Shown: positions 31,654-42,300 of the stretch, in pieces | Layout of the letters: each line of letters begins with the position of its first letter | How positions within the stretch are numbered: position 1 is the first letter of the stretch | Origin: Microglena sp. YARC | Taxonomy: Eukaryota > Chlorophyta > Chlorophyceae > Chlamydomonadales > Chlamydomonadaceae | Length of the DNA stretch: 64,000 bases | Assembly (NCBI GenBank): GCA_022414725.1 | Contig: CM039466.1 | Location: 38,845,239 to 38,909,238 of the forward strand | Direction: 5' to 3' | Notes under the pieces: model-generated | Databases searched by the model: none | Told to the model about the DNA's origin: nothing | What the model saw: the letters and a program-made list of their open reading frames with translations, nothing else | Program-made: the position numbers and the translations under genes

Positions 31654-32115
31654 GTGGCACTACCCCCCTTCATCTGGCCGTGGCCTCGCATTTGCCCTCT
31701 CTAGTGCGCCTCCTGCTGTCATGCGGTGCTGACTCCAGGTCGCCCAATGCTGCTGGGCTAAGCCCCCTGGCTCTAGCCAAGGGGGCAGGAGACCACAAGC
31801 TAGTTGAGATCATTGAGGGGTTCGGCGATGTACCTTTTCACCCGCGCCCTGTGGAGCAGTACAACAGGCTGCTCCGTAAAGTACTGCATGCAGAATCGAA
31901 GTCCAGGGCGGGACAGGGGAGGAAACCAGGGCTTAGGGAGCCTGGACCCCGACGACCGTACAACCCACTTCTTGACAGCGACGCTGACAGCAGTGATGAT
32001 GACTCGGGGCCCAAGCGTACTGCTGAGAGGACCCCAGAGGAAGTACAAGCCCTGTCAGACGCCTACCTGGCAGTCATGAGGGGTCGTGGACAGGCAGGCG
32101 GGGCTGAAGTCAAAG
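31654..32115 (+). CDS. Ankyrin gene exon K (last ankyrin repeats and acidic tail)
   Basis: The acceptor is TGTGTGTAG|GTGGCACT and the donor GTCAAAG|GTACTGGC, phase 1 to phase 1. It has two ankyrin units: TTPLHLAVASHLPSLVRLLL / SCGADSRSPNAAG and LSPLALAKGAGDHKLVEIIE / GFG. After these comes a non-repeat tail (PRPVEQYNRLLRKVL, a basic GRKPGLREPGPRRPYN, an acidic DSDADSSDDDSGPKR and a helix TPEEVQALSDAYLAVMRG). This is the longest and clearest exon. The Ser/Asp cluster looks like a casein-kinase-2-type region. The tail is probably outside the ankyrin solenoid and may regulate or target the protein. Confidence 0.92.
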
Positions 32116-33390
32116 GTACTGGCTGTTTTTTTGTGTTGCCTCAAACAAAAGCAATATGATATCATATGATATCATGTCATTATATGATATCACATGATGC
32201 CGGCAGTCTGACCAATGTACTGGCAGCAGTCCGAGGTACTGGCTGTATTCTTATGTTGCCTCATCATCTGATCTTAAACAATCAATCACATCAGCATCAT
32301 GCGCCATCAGCAAGGCCAACAGCTCAGGCTAGCCCAGCATAGCATATCACATGATGTCGGCAGTCTGACAAATTTACTGGCAGCAGTCCGAGGTACTGGC
32401 TGTTTTCTTATGTTGCCTCATCATCTGATCTTAAACAATCAATCACATCAGCATCATGCGCCATCAGCAAGGCCAACAGCTGAGGCAAGCCTAGCATAGC
32501 GAATCACATGATGCCGGCAGTCTGACCAGTGTACTGGCAGCAGTCCAAGGTTCCGGTTGCATTCTGGTGTTGCCTTATCATCAGATTTTTTGTGCTCTCT
32601 TTTAGTAAATAAACAAATGAATACACAAATTAGAAAACGCATGCTTCCCCTCATCCAGCCTCATCCAGCCTCATCATCGGATATTAGGAGTTCTCTTTTA
32701 GTAAATAGACAAATGAATAAACAAATAAATAAACAAATACAAAATCATTTTTTTGCCTCTTGCAGACTCATCCTCAGATATTAGGTGTTCTCTTTTAGTA
32801 AATAAACAAAAAAGTTTTAAGGTACTGATTGTATTCTTGTACTGACTCATTATCTGATCTTAAACAATCAATCACATCAGCACCGTGAGCTAACAACAAG
32901 GCCAACAGCTCAGGCAAGCCCAGCATAGCATTTCACATGATGTCGGCAGTCTGACCAGTGAACTGGCAGCAGTCTTCTTGTGTTGACTCATCATCAGATA
33001 TGATGTATTCTCTTTTAGCAAATAAATAAATAAATTCATTTTCGCCTCATTAAATGATATTATTTATTCTACTTTATCTCCTTATTCTACTTTAAAGTAA
33101 ACAAATAAAAAATTAAAAATATGTTTGCCTCATCATTGGATATGTCATATTCTCTTTTAATAAATAAACAAATAAATTAACAGATAAATAAATTCATGTT
33201 TTGCCTCATCCAGCCTCATCATCTGATATGTCATATTCTCTTTTAGTAAATAAACAAATTAAAAACAAACGCATGTTTTGCCTCATCCAGCCTCATCATC
33301 TGATATGCCGTATTCTATTTGAGTAAATAAACAAATAAATAAACAAATTAAAAACCGCATGTTTTGCCTCATCCAGCCTCATCATCCGAT
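32116..33390 (+). repeat. Intron arrays after exon K
   Basis: Four units of about 155-165 bp contain ATGCCGGCAGTCTGACCAAT, GTCCGAGGTACTGGCTG and AACAATCAATCACATCAGCA; the GGTACTGGC part copies the exon K donor. A second array (about 32570-33390, 60-90-bp units) reads CTCATCATCTGATAT, TTCTCTTTTAGTAAATAAAC. A palindromic ATATGATATCATATGATATC tract lies at 32153-32200. Confidence 0.8.
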
Positions 33391-34387
33391 ACAGGCTGCT
33401 CCTCCCACTAAAGGACAACATGGAAACCGCCCACACTGCCTAACTTTCCAATGTACTCTGCATACCTGTGTAGGTGTTCAACCGGGGATGTCGCAGCTCC
33501 TCCCACTGAAGGAGAACATAAAGACCAACCGCCCACACTGTCCAACTTTCCAATGTATGTTGTCTCCCTGTGTAGGTGTTCAACCGGGGATGTCGATGCT
33601 TCTCCCACTGAAGGACAACATGGAGACCGCCCACACTGCCTAACTTTCCAATGGACCCTGCCTGCCTGTGTATGTGTTCAACCGGAGACTATGCTGCTCC
33701 TCTTTTTTATGTCAGGTTTTTGTTGCCCCTTGAAGGCCATCCACACTACCTAAATTTGACAATCAATGCTGAAACGGATCTACCTGTGTAGGTGCTCAAC
33801 CTGGCGACGATGCTGCTCCTCCCACTAAAGGACAACATGGAGACCGCCCACACTGCCTAACTTTCCAATGTACACTGCCTGCCTGTGTATGTGTTCAACC
33901 GGGGATGTCGCTGCTCCTCCCACTGTATGTATGTATGTTACAGTCCAGGGGCAGGCCAAATAGGCTAAAGGGACTTGCCCAACCATATAAGAAGGGCTTA
34001 AAAAGAACAAGGACTGATGAACTGAGCCCCAAACAATCGTTTAACCGACGGGGGCCCTGAGTTTTTGCTACAGTGATAATTTAATTCTACAATATTATTA
34101 AATCATCATCTCAGCTGGGATGCACTGAAGGACAACACAAAGACCAGCCACACTGCCCGAATTTCCAATATACGCTGTCTCCCTGTGTAGGTGTCCAACC
34201 TGGTGAGGATGCTGCTCCTCTCACAGAAGGAGAACATAAAGACCAGCCACACTGTCCACCTTTCCAATGTATGTTGTCTCCCTGTGTAGGTGTTCAACCG
34301 GGGATGTCGATGCTTCTCCCACTGAAGGACAACATAAAGACCAGCAACACAGCCCAAATTTCCAATGCATGCTGTCTCCCTGTGTAG
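33391..34387 (+). repeat. Decayed copies of exon L start
   Basis: About seven units of 95-150 bp have CTGCCTGTGTAG|GTGTTCAACC, GGGGATGTCG and TCCCACTGAAGGACAACA. They derive from the exon L acceptor and first 35 bp. Several are shifted relative to the real exon (GMSQLLPLK instead of GDDAAPLTD). Confidence 0.82.
33926..34080 (+). repeat. Dispersed repeat CAGTCCAGGGGCAGGCCAAA
   Basis: TATGTATGTTACAGTCCAGG, GGCCAAATAGGCTAAAGGGA and CTTGCCCAACCATATA recur almost unchanged at 61893-61961. The rest of this copy (ACTGAGCCCCAAACAATCG...GGGGGCCCTGAG) has no second copy here. It interrupts the exon L array; the element type is unknown. Confidence 0.65.
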
Positions 34388-34513
34388 GTGTCCAACCTGG
34401 TGATGATGCTGCTCCTCTCACAGACTACAATGTAGCATCCACAGCAGCAGTTGCAGCTGCAGTGGTGGCTCAAATAGAGCAGAGGGGCAATTCCGGTGCT
34501 CCTACTCAAACAG
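34388..34513 (+). CDS. Ankyrin gene exon L (last placed exon)
   Basis: The acceptor is CCTGTGTAG|GTGTCCAA and the donor CAAACAG|GTGAATAG, phase 1 to phase 1. It encodes VQPGDDAAPLTDYNV, an Ala/Val-rich helix ASTAAVAAAVVAQIEQRGNS and GAPTQT. It is favoured over earlier copies because the frame is unbroken and the phase from 32115 fits. It could instead be joined to, or replaced by, one of the downstream cassettes that share its second half. The gene does not end here: I see no in-frame stop with a plausible 3' end before 36 kb. Confidence 0.6.
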
Positions 34514-34935
34514 GTGAATAGTCATAACATCATGTACATGGTATCATGAAACATATGTAATGCTCCTGTTAGCAGCCCGCTGATAACATTATATACTCTG
34601 GGGTGTGGTGCACTAGTGTTGGTGGTGGCCACGGCTGCAGTTGCAGCTGCAGTGGCGGCTCAAATAGAGCAGAGGGCCCAGTCTGGTGCTCCTACTCAAG
34701 CAGGTGAATAGTCCTAACATGGTGTACATGGTATGGTGAAACATATTTAGTGCTCCCCTCACAGACTACAAAGTATCAACGGCAGCAGTTGCCGCTGCAG
34801 TGGTGGCTCAAATAGAGCAGAGGTCTCAGTCCAGTGTGCATACTTAAGCAGGTGAATAGTCATAACATCATGAACATGGTATCGTGAAAAATATGTAATG
34901 CTCCTGTTGGCAGCCCGGTGATAACATTATATACT

Positions 34936-34974
<39 letters not shown>

Positions 34975-35890
34975 CTAGTGTTGGTGGTGGCAACAGCAGC
35001 AGTTGCAGCTTCAGTGGCGGCTCAAATAGAGCAGGGGGCCCAGTCGAGTGCTCCCCCTCTGTCATATGAATAGCCGTGACTTCCTGTTGGCAGCCCGGTG
35101 ATAACATTCTATAATCAGGGGTGTGGTGTACTAGTGTTTGTGGTGACCATGGTAGCAGTTGCAGCTGCAGTGGCAGCTCAAATAGAGCAGAGAGCCCAGT
35201 TTAGTGCTCCCCCCCTGTCATATGAATAGCCGTGACTTTCTGTTGGCAGCCCGGTGATAACATTATATACTCGGGGGTGTGGTGTACTAGTGTTTGTGGT
35301 GACCGTGGTAGCAGTTGCAGCTGCAGTGGCAGCTCAAATAGAGCAGAGAGCCCAGTTTGGTGCTCCCCCTCGGTCATGCGAATAGCCGTGACTTTCTGTT
35401 GGCAGCCAGGTGATAACATTCTATACTCGGGGGTGTGGTGTTCTAGTGTTTGTGGTTGCCAGGGCAGCAGTCGCCATTGCAGTGGCAGCTCAAATAGAGC
35501 AGAGGGCTCAGTCCGGCGTGCCTACTCAAGCAGGTGAGTGGTCATAACATCATGTACATGGTATCGTGAAACATATGTAGTGCTCATGTTGGCAGCCCGG
35601 GGATAACATTATTTACTCAGGGGTGTGGTGTACTAGTGTTTGTGGTGGCCATGGCAGCAGTTGCAGCTTCAGTGGTGGCTCAAATAGAGCAGGGGGGCCA
35701 GTCGGGTGCTCTCCCTCTGTCATATGAATAGCCGTGACTTCCTGTTGGCAGCCCGGTGATAACATTCTATACACAGGGGTGTGGTGTACTAGTGTTTGTG
35801 GTGGCCATGGCAGCAGTCGCCGCTGCAGTGGTGGCTCAAATAGAGGCAGAAGGATCCGTCCGGTGTGCCTACTCGAGCAGGTGAATATTC
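34514..35890 (+). repeat. Cassette array from exon L second half
   Basis: About seven units of 110-180 bp contain GTTGCAGCTGCAGTGGC, GCTCAAATAGAGCAGAGGGC and either CAAGCAG|GTGAATAG donors (near 34705, 34850, 35534 and 35880) or CCCCCTGTCATATGAATAG. Several stay open as AAVAAAVAAQIEQRAQSGAP. A G-run of about 38 bp lies at 34937-34974. Confidence 0.82.
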
Positions 35891-36002
35891 ATAACATGTC
35901 ACGTGAAAGTATGAACCTATATAGTGCTCCGTATTAAGTCAGATGATTGAGATTGAGGCATAGCACTGTGTTGGAAACAAGAGACATGGCCATGGTCATG
36001 TC

Positions 36003-36186
36003 CAGGGTATTAATTCTTGCTGAATTGGTCAGCGCTTAAAGCGCACAAACGTCAAATTGGTCAGTGCTTTTTAGTGCAAAAAGCGCAAAAACTGCGCGCT
36101 GCGCCCACAGGGGGTTGAAAAACTGTGCGAAACGCGCAGAGGGGCTCAAAAAGGCAGCGCGGCACCCTTAGCTTAGTAGTACCCAG
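36003..36186 (+). mobile_element. hAT-like MITE family 1, copy 4
   Basis: It starts CAGGGTATTAATTCTTG and ends AGTAGTACCCAG, so the terminal repeats are slightly decayed. The interior closely matches 7404-7548 and extends it to full length (AAAAAGGCAGCGC...). It is flanked by a perfect 11-bp direct repeat ATGGTCATGTC (35992-36002 and 36187-36197). That is longer than the usual 8 bp, perhaps because the region is rich in CATGGTCATG. Confidence 0.78.
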
Positions 36187-36305
36187 ATGGTCATGTCATG
36201 CTGACGTACAATGTCATTCAATGACGTTCACTCTCGATTAATGATGAACACTGCCATTCAAGAGACATGATCATGGTCACCAAAACTATGCAGCATTAAT
36301 TTTGA

Positions 36306-39300
36306 ATATGTACATTTCTGGTTGTACATTTCTGGTTGTACATTTCTGGTTGCACCTTCTGGTTGTACATTTCTGGTTGCACCTTCTGGTTGTACATTTC
36401 TGGTTGCACCTTCTGGTTGTACATTTCTGGTTGCACCTTCTGGTTGTACATTTCTGGTTGCACCTTCTGGTTGTACATTTTGGTTGCACCTTCTGGTTGT
36501 GGTTGTACATTTCTGGTTGCACCTTCTGGTTGTACATTTCTGTTGCACCTTCTGGTTGTACATTTCTGGTTGCACCTTCTGGTTGTACATTTCTGGTTGC
36601 ACCTTCTGGTTGTACATTTCTGGTTGCACCTTCTGGTTGTACATTTCTGGTTGCACACATTTCTGGTTGCACCTTCTGGTTGTACATTTCTGGTTGCACC
36701 TTCTGGTTGTACATTTCTGGTTGCACCTTCTGGTTGTACATTTCTGGTTGCACCTTCTGGTTGTACATTTCTGGTTGCACCTTCTGGTTGTACATTTCTG
36801 GTTGCACCTTCTGGTTGTACATTTCTGGTTGCACCTTCTGGTTGTACATTTCTGGTTGCACCTTCTGGTTGTACATTTCTGGTTGCACCTTCTGGTTGTA
36901 CATTTCTGGTTGCACCTTCTGGTTGTACATTTCTGGTTGCACCTTCTGGTTGTACATTTCTGGTTGCACCTTCTGGTTGTACATTTCTGGTTGCACCTTC
37001 TGGTTGTACATTTCTGGTTGCACCTTCTGGTTGTACATTTCTGGTTGCACCTTCTGGTTGTACATTTCTGGTTGCACCTTCTGGTTGTACATTTCTGGTT
37101 GCACCTTCTGGTTGTACATTTCTGGTTGCACCTTCTGGTTGTACATTTCTGGTTGCACCTTCTGGTTGTACATTTCTGGTTGCACCTTCTGGTTGTACAT
37201 TTCTGGTTGCACCTTCTGGTTGTACATTTCTGGTTGCACCTTCTGGTTGTACATTTCTGGTTGCACCTTCTGGTTGTACATTTCTGGTTGCACTTCTGGT
37301 TGTACATTTCTGGTTGCACCTTCTGGTTGTACATTTCTGGTTGCACTGGTTGCACCTTCTGGTTGTACATTTCTGGTTGCACCTTCTGGTTGTACATTTC
37401 TGGTTGCACCTTCTGGTTGTACATTTCTGGTTGCACCTTCTGGTTGTACATTTCTGGTTGCACCTTCTGGTTGTACATTTCTGGTTGCACCTTCTGGTTG
37501 TACATTTCTGGTTGCACCTTCTGGTTGTACATTTCTGGTTGCACCTTCTGGTTGTACATTTCTGGTTGCACCTTCTGGTTGTACATTTCTGGTTGCACCT
37601 TCTGGTTGTACATTTCTGGTTGCACCTTCTGGTTGTACATTTCTGGTTGCACCTTCTGGTTGTACATTTCTGGTTGCACCTTCTGGTTGTACATTTCTGG
37701 TTGCACCTTCTGGTTGTACATTTCTGGTTGCACTGGTTGCTTCTGGTTGTACATTTCTGGTTGCACCTTCTGGTTGTACATTTCTGGTTGCACCTTCTGG
37801 TTGTACATTTCTGGTTGCATTCCTTCTGGTTGTACATTTCTGGTTGCACCTTCTGGTTGTACATTTCTGGTTGCACCTTCTGGTTGTACATTTCTGGTTG
37901 CACCTTCTGGTTGTACATTTCTGGTTGCACCTTCTGGTTGTACATTTCTGGTTGCACCTTCTGGTTGTACATTTCTGGTTGCACCTTCTGGTTGTACATT
38001 TCTGGTTGCACCTTCTGGTTGTACATTTCTGGTTGCACCTTCCTGGTTGTACATTTCTGGTTGCATTCTGGTTGTACATTTCTGGTTGCACCTTCTGGTT
38101 GTACATTTCTGGTTGCACCTTCTGGTTGTACATTTCTGGTTGCACCTTCTGGTTGTACATTTCTGGTTGCACCTTCTGGTTGTACATTTCTGGTTGCACC
38201 TTCTGGTTGTACATTTCTGGTTGCACCTTCTGGTTTGTACATTTCTGGTTGCACCTTCTGGTTGTACATTTCTGGTTGCACCTTCTGGTTGTACATTTCT
38301 GGTTGCACCTTCTGGTTGTACATTTCTGGTTGCACCTTCTGGTTGTACATTTCTGGTTGCACCTTCTGGTTGTACATTTCTGGTTGCACCTTCTGGTTGT
38401 ACATTTCTGGTTGCACCTTCTGGTTGTACATTTCTGGTTGCACCTTCTGGTTGTACATTTCTGGTTGCACCTTCTGGTTGTACATTTCTGGTTGCACCTT
38501 CTGGTTGTACATTTCTGGTTGCACCTTCTGGTTGTACATTTCTGGTTGCACCTTCTGGTTGTACATTTCTGGTTGCACCTTCTGGTTGTACATTTCTGGT
38601 TGCACCTTCTGGTTGTACATTTCTGGTTGCACCTTCTGGTTGTACATTTCTGGTTGCACCTTCTGGTTGTACATTTCTGGTTGCACCTTCTGGTTGTACA
38701 TTTCTGGTTGCACCTTCTGGTTGTACATTTTCTGGTTGCACCTTCTGGTTGTACATTTCTGGTTGCACCTTCTGGTTGTACATTTCTGGTTGCACCTTTC
38801 TGGTTGTACATTTCTGGTTGCACCTTCTGGTTGTACATTTCTGGTTGCACCTTCTGGTTGTACATTTCTGGTTGCACCTTCTGGTTGTACATTTCTGGTT
38901 GCACCTTCTGGTTGTACATTTCTTGGTTGCACCTTCTGGTTGTACATTTCTGGTTGCACCTTCTGGTTGTACATTTCTGGTTGCACCTTCTGGTTGTACA
39001 TTTCTGGTTGCACCTTCTGGTTGTACATTTCTGGTTGCACCTTCTGGTTGTACATTTCTGGTTGCACCTTCTGGTTGTACATTTCTGGTTGCACCTTCTG
39101 GTTGTACATTTCTGGTTGCACCTTCTGGTTGTACATTTCTGGTTGCACCTTCTGGTTGTACATTTCTGGTTGCACCTTCTGGTTTGTACATTTCTGGTTG
39201 CACCTTCTGGTTGTACATTTCTGGTTGCACCTCCTGGTTGTACATTTCTGGTTGCACCTTCTGGTTGTACATTTCTGGTTGCACCTTCTGGTTGTACATT

Positions 39301-42300
39301 TCTGGTTGCACTTCTGGTTGTACATTTCTGGTTGCACCTTCTGGTTGTACATTTCTGGTTGCACCTTCTGGTTGTACATTTCTGGTTGCACCTTCTGGTT
39401 GTACATTTCTGGTTGCACCTTCTGGTTGTACATTTCTGGTTGCACCTTCTGGTTGTACATTTCTGGTTGCACCTTCTGGTTGTACATTTCTGGTTGCACC
39501 TTCTGGTTGTACATTTCTGGTTGCACCTTCTGGTTGTACATTTCTGGTTGCACCTTCTGGTTGTACATTTCTGGTTGCACCTTCTGGTTGTACATTTCTG
39601 GTTGCACCTTCTGGTTGTACATTTCTGGTTGCACCTTCTGGTTGTACATTTCTGGTTGCACCTTCTGGTTGTACATTTCTGGTTGCACCTTCTGGTTGTA
39701 CATTTCTGGTTGCACCTTCTGGTTGTACATTTCTGGTTGCACCTTCTGGTTGTACATTTCTGGTTGCACCTTCTGGTTGTACATTTCTGGTTGCACCTTC
39801 TGGTTGTACATTTCTGGTTGCACCTTCTGGTTGTACATTTCTGGTTGCACCTTCTGGTTGTACATTTCTGGTTTGCACCTTCTGGTTGTACATTTCTGGT
39901 TGCACCTTCTGGTTGTACATTTCTGGTTGCACCTTCTGGTTGTACATTTCTGGTTGCGCTTCTGGTTGTACATTTCTGGTTGCACCTTCTGGTTGTACAT
40001 TTCTGGTTGCACCTTCTGGTTGTACATTTCTGGTTGCACCTTCTGGTTGTACATTTCTGGTTGCACCTTCTGGTTGTACATTTCTGGGTTGCACCTTCTG
40101 GTTGTACATTTCTGGTTGCACCTTCTGGTTGTACATTTCTGGTTGCACCTTCTGGTTGTACATTTCTGGTTGCACCTTCTGGTTGTACATTTCTGGTTGC
40201 ACCTTCTGGTTGTACATTTCTGGTTGCACCTTCTGGTTGTACATTTCTGGTTGCACCTTCTGGTTGTACATTTCTGGTTGCACCTTCTGGTTGTACATTT
40301 CTGGTTGCACCTTCTGGTTGTACATTTCTGGTTGCACCTTCTGGTTGTACATTTCTGGTTGCACCTTCTGGTTGTACATTTCTGGTTGCACCTTCTGGTT
40401 GTACATTTCTGGTTGCACCTTCTGGTTGTTACATTTCTGGTTGCACCTTCTGGTTGTACATTTCTGGTTGCACCTTCTGGTTGTACATTTCTGGTTGCAC
40501 CTTCTGGTTGTACATTTCTGGTTGCACCTTCTGGTTGTACATTTCTGGTTGCACCTTCTGGTTGTACATTTCTGGTTGCACCTTCTGGTTGTACATTTCT
40601 GGTTGCACCTTCTGGTTGTACATGGTTGTACATTTCTGGTTGCACCTTCTGGTTGTACATTTCTGGTTGCACCTTCTGGTTGTACATTTCTGGTTGTACA
40701 CCTTCTGGTTGTACATTTCTGGTTGCACCTTCTGGTTGTACATTTCTGGTTGCACCCTTCTGGTTGTACATTTCTGGTTTGCACCATTTCTTCTGGTTGT
40801 ACATTTCTGGTTGCACCTTCTGGTTTGTACATTTCTGGTTGCACCTTCTGGTTGTACATTTCTGGTTGCACATTTCTTCTGGTTGTACATTTCTGGTTGC
40901 ACCTCCTCTGGTTGTACATTTCTGGTTGCACCTTCTGGTTGTACATTTCTGGTTGCACCTTCTGGTTGTACAATTTCTGGTTGCACCTTCTGGTTGTACA
41001 TTTCTGGTTGCGGTTGCCACCTTCTGGTTGTACATTTCTGGTTGCACCTTCTGGTTGTACATTTCTGGTTGCACCTTCTGGTTGTACATGGTTGTACATT
41101 TCTGGTTGCACCTTCTGGTTGTACATTTCTGGTTGCACCTTCTGGTTTGTACATTTCTGGTTGCACCTTCTGGTTGTACATTTCTGGTTGCACCTTCTGG
41201 TTGTACATTTCTGGTTGCACCTTCTGGTTGTACATTTCTGGTTGCACCTTCTGGTTGTACATTTCTGGTTGCACCTTCTGGTTGTACATTTCTGGTTGCA
41301 CCTTCTGTTGTACATTTCTGGTTGCACCTTCTGGTTGTACATTTCTGGTTGCACTTCTGGTTGTACATTTCTGGTTGCACCTTCTGGTTGTACATTTCTG
41401 GTTGCACCTTCTGGTTGTACATTTCTGGTTGCACCTTCTGGTTGTACATTTCTGGTTGCACCTTCTGGTTGTACATTTCTGGTTGCACCTTCTGGTTGTA
41501 CATTTCTGGTTGTACATTTCTGGTTGTACATTTCTGGTTGCACCTTCTGGTTGTACATTTCTGGTTGCACCTTCTGGTTGTACATTTCTGGTTGCACCTT
41601 CTGGTTGTACATTTCTGGTTGCACCTTCTGGTTGTACATTTCTGGTTGCACCTTCTGGTTGTACATTTCTGGTTGTACATTTCTGGTTGCACCTTCTGGT
41701 TGTACATTTCTGGTTGCACCTTCTGGTTGTACATTTCTGGTTGTACATTTCTGGTTGTACATTTCTGGTTGCACCTTCTGGTTGTACATTTCTGGTTGCA
41801 CCTTCTGGTTGTACATTTCTGGTTGCACCTTCTGGTTGTACATTTCTGGTTGCACCTTCTGGTTGTACATTTCTGGTTGCACCTTCTGGTTGTACATTTC
41901 TGGTTGCACCTTCTGGTTGTACATTTCTGGTTGCACCTTCTGGTTGTACATTTCTGGTCATGGTCACATTTCTGGTTGCACCTTCTGGTTGTACATTTCT
42001 GGTTGCACCTTCTGGTTGTACATTTCTGGTTGCACCTTCTGGTTGTACATTTCTGGTTGCACCTTCTGGTTGTACATTTCTGGTTGCACCTTTCTGGTTG
42101 TACATTTCTGGTTGCACCATTCTGGTTGTTTAACATTTCTGGTTGCACCTTCTGGTTGTACATTTCTGGTTGCACCTTCTGGTTGTACATTTCTGTTGTG
42201 ACATTTCTGGTTGCACCCTTCTGGTTGTACATTTCTGGTTGCACCTTCTGGTTGTACATTTCTGGTTGCACCTTTCTGAACATTTCTGGTTGCACCTTCT

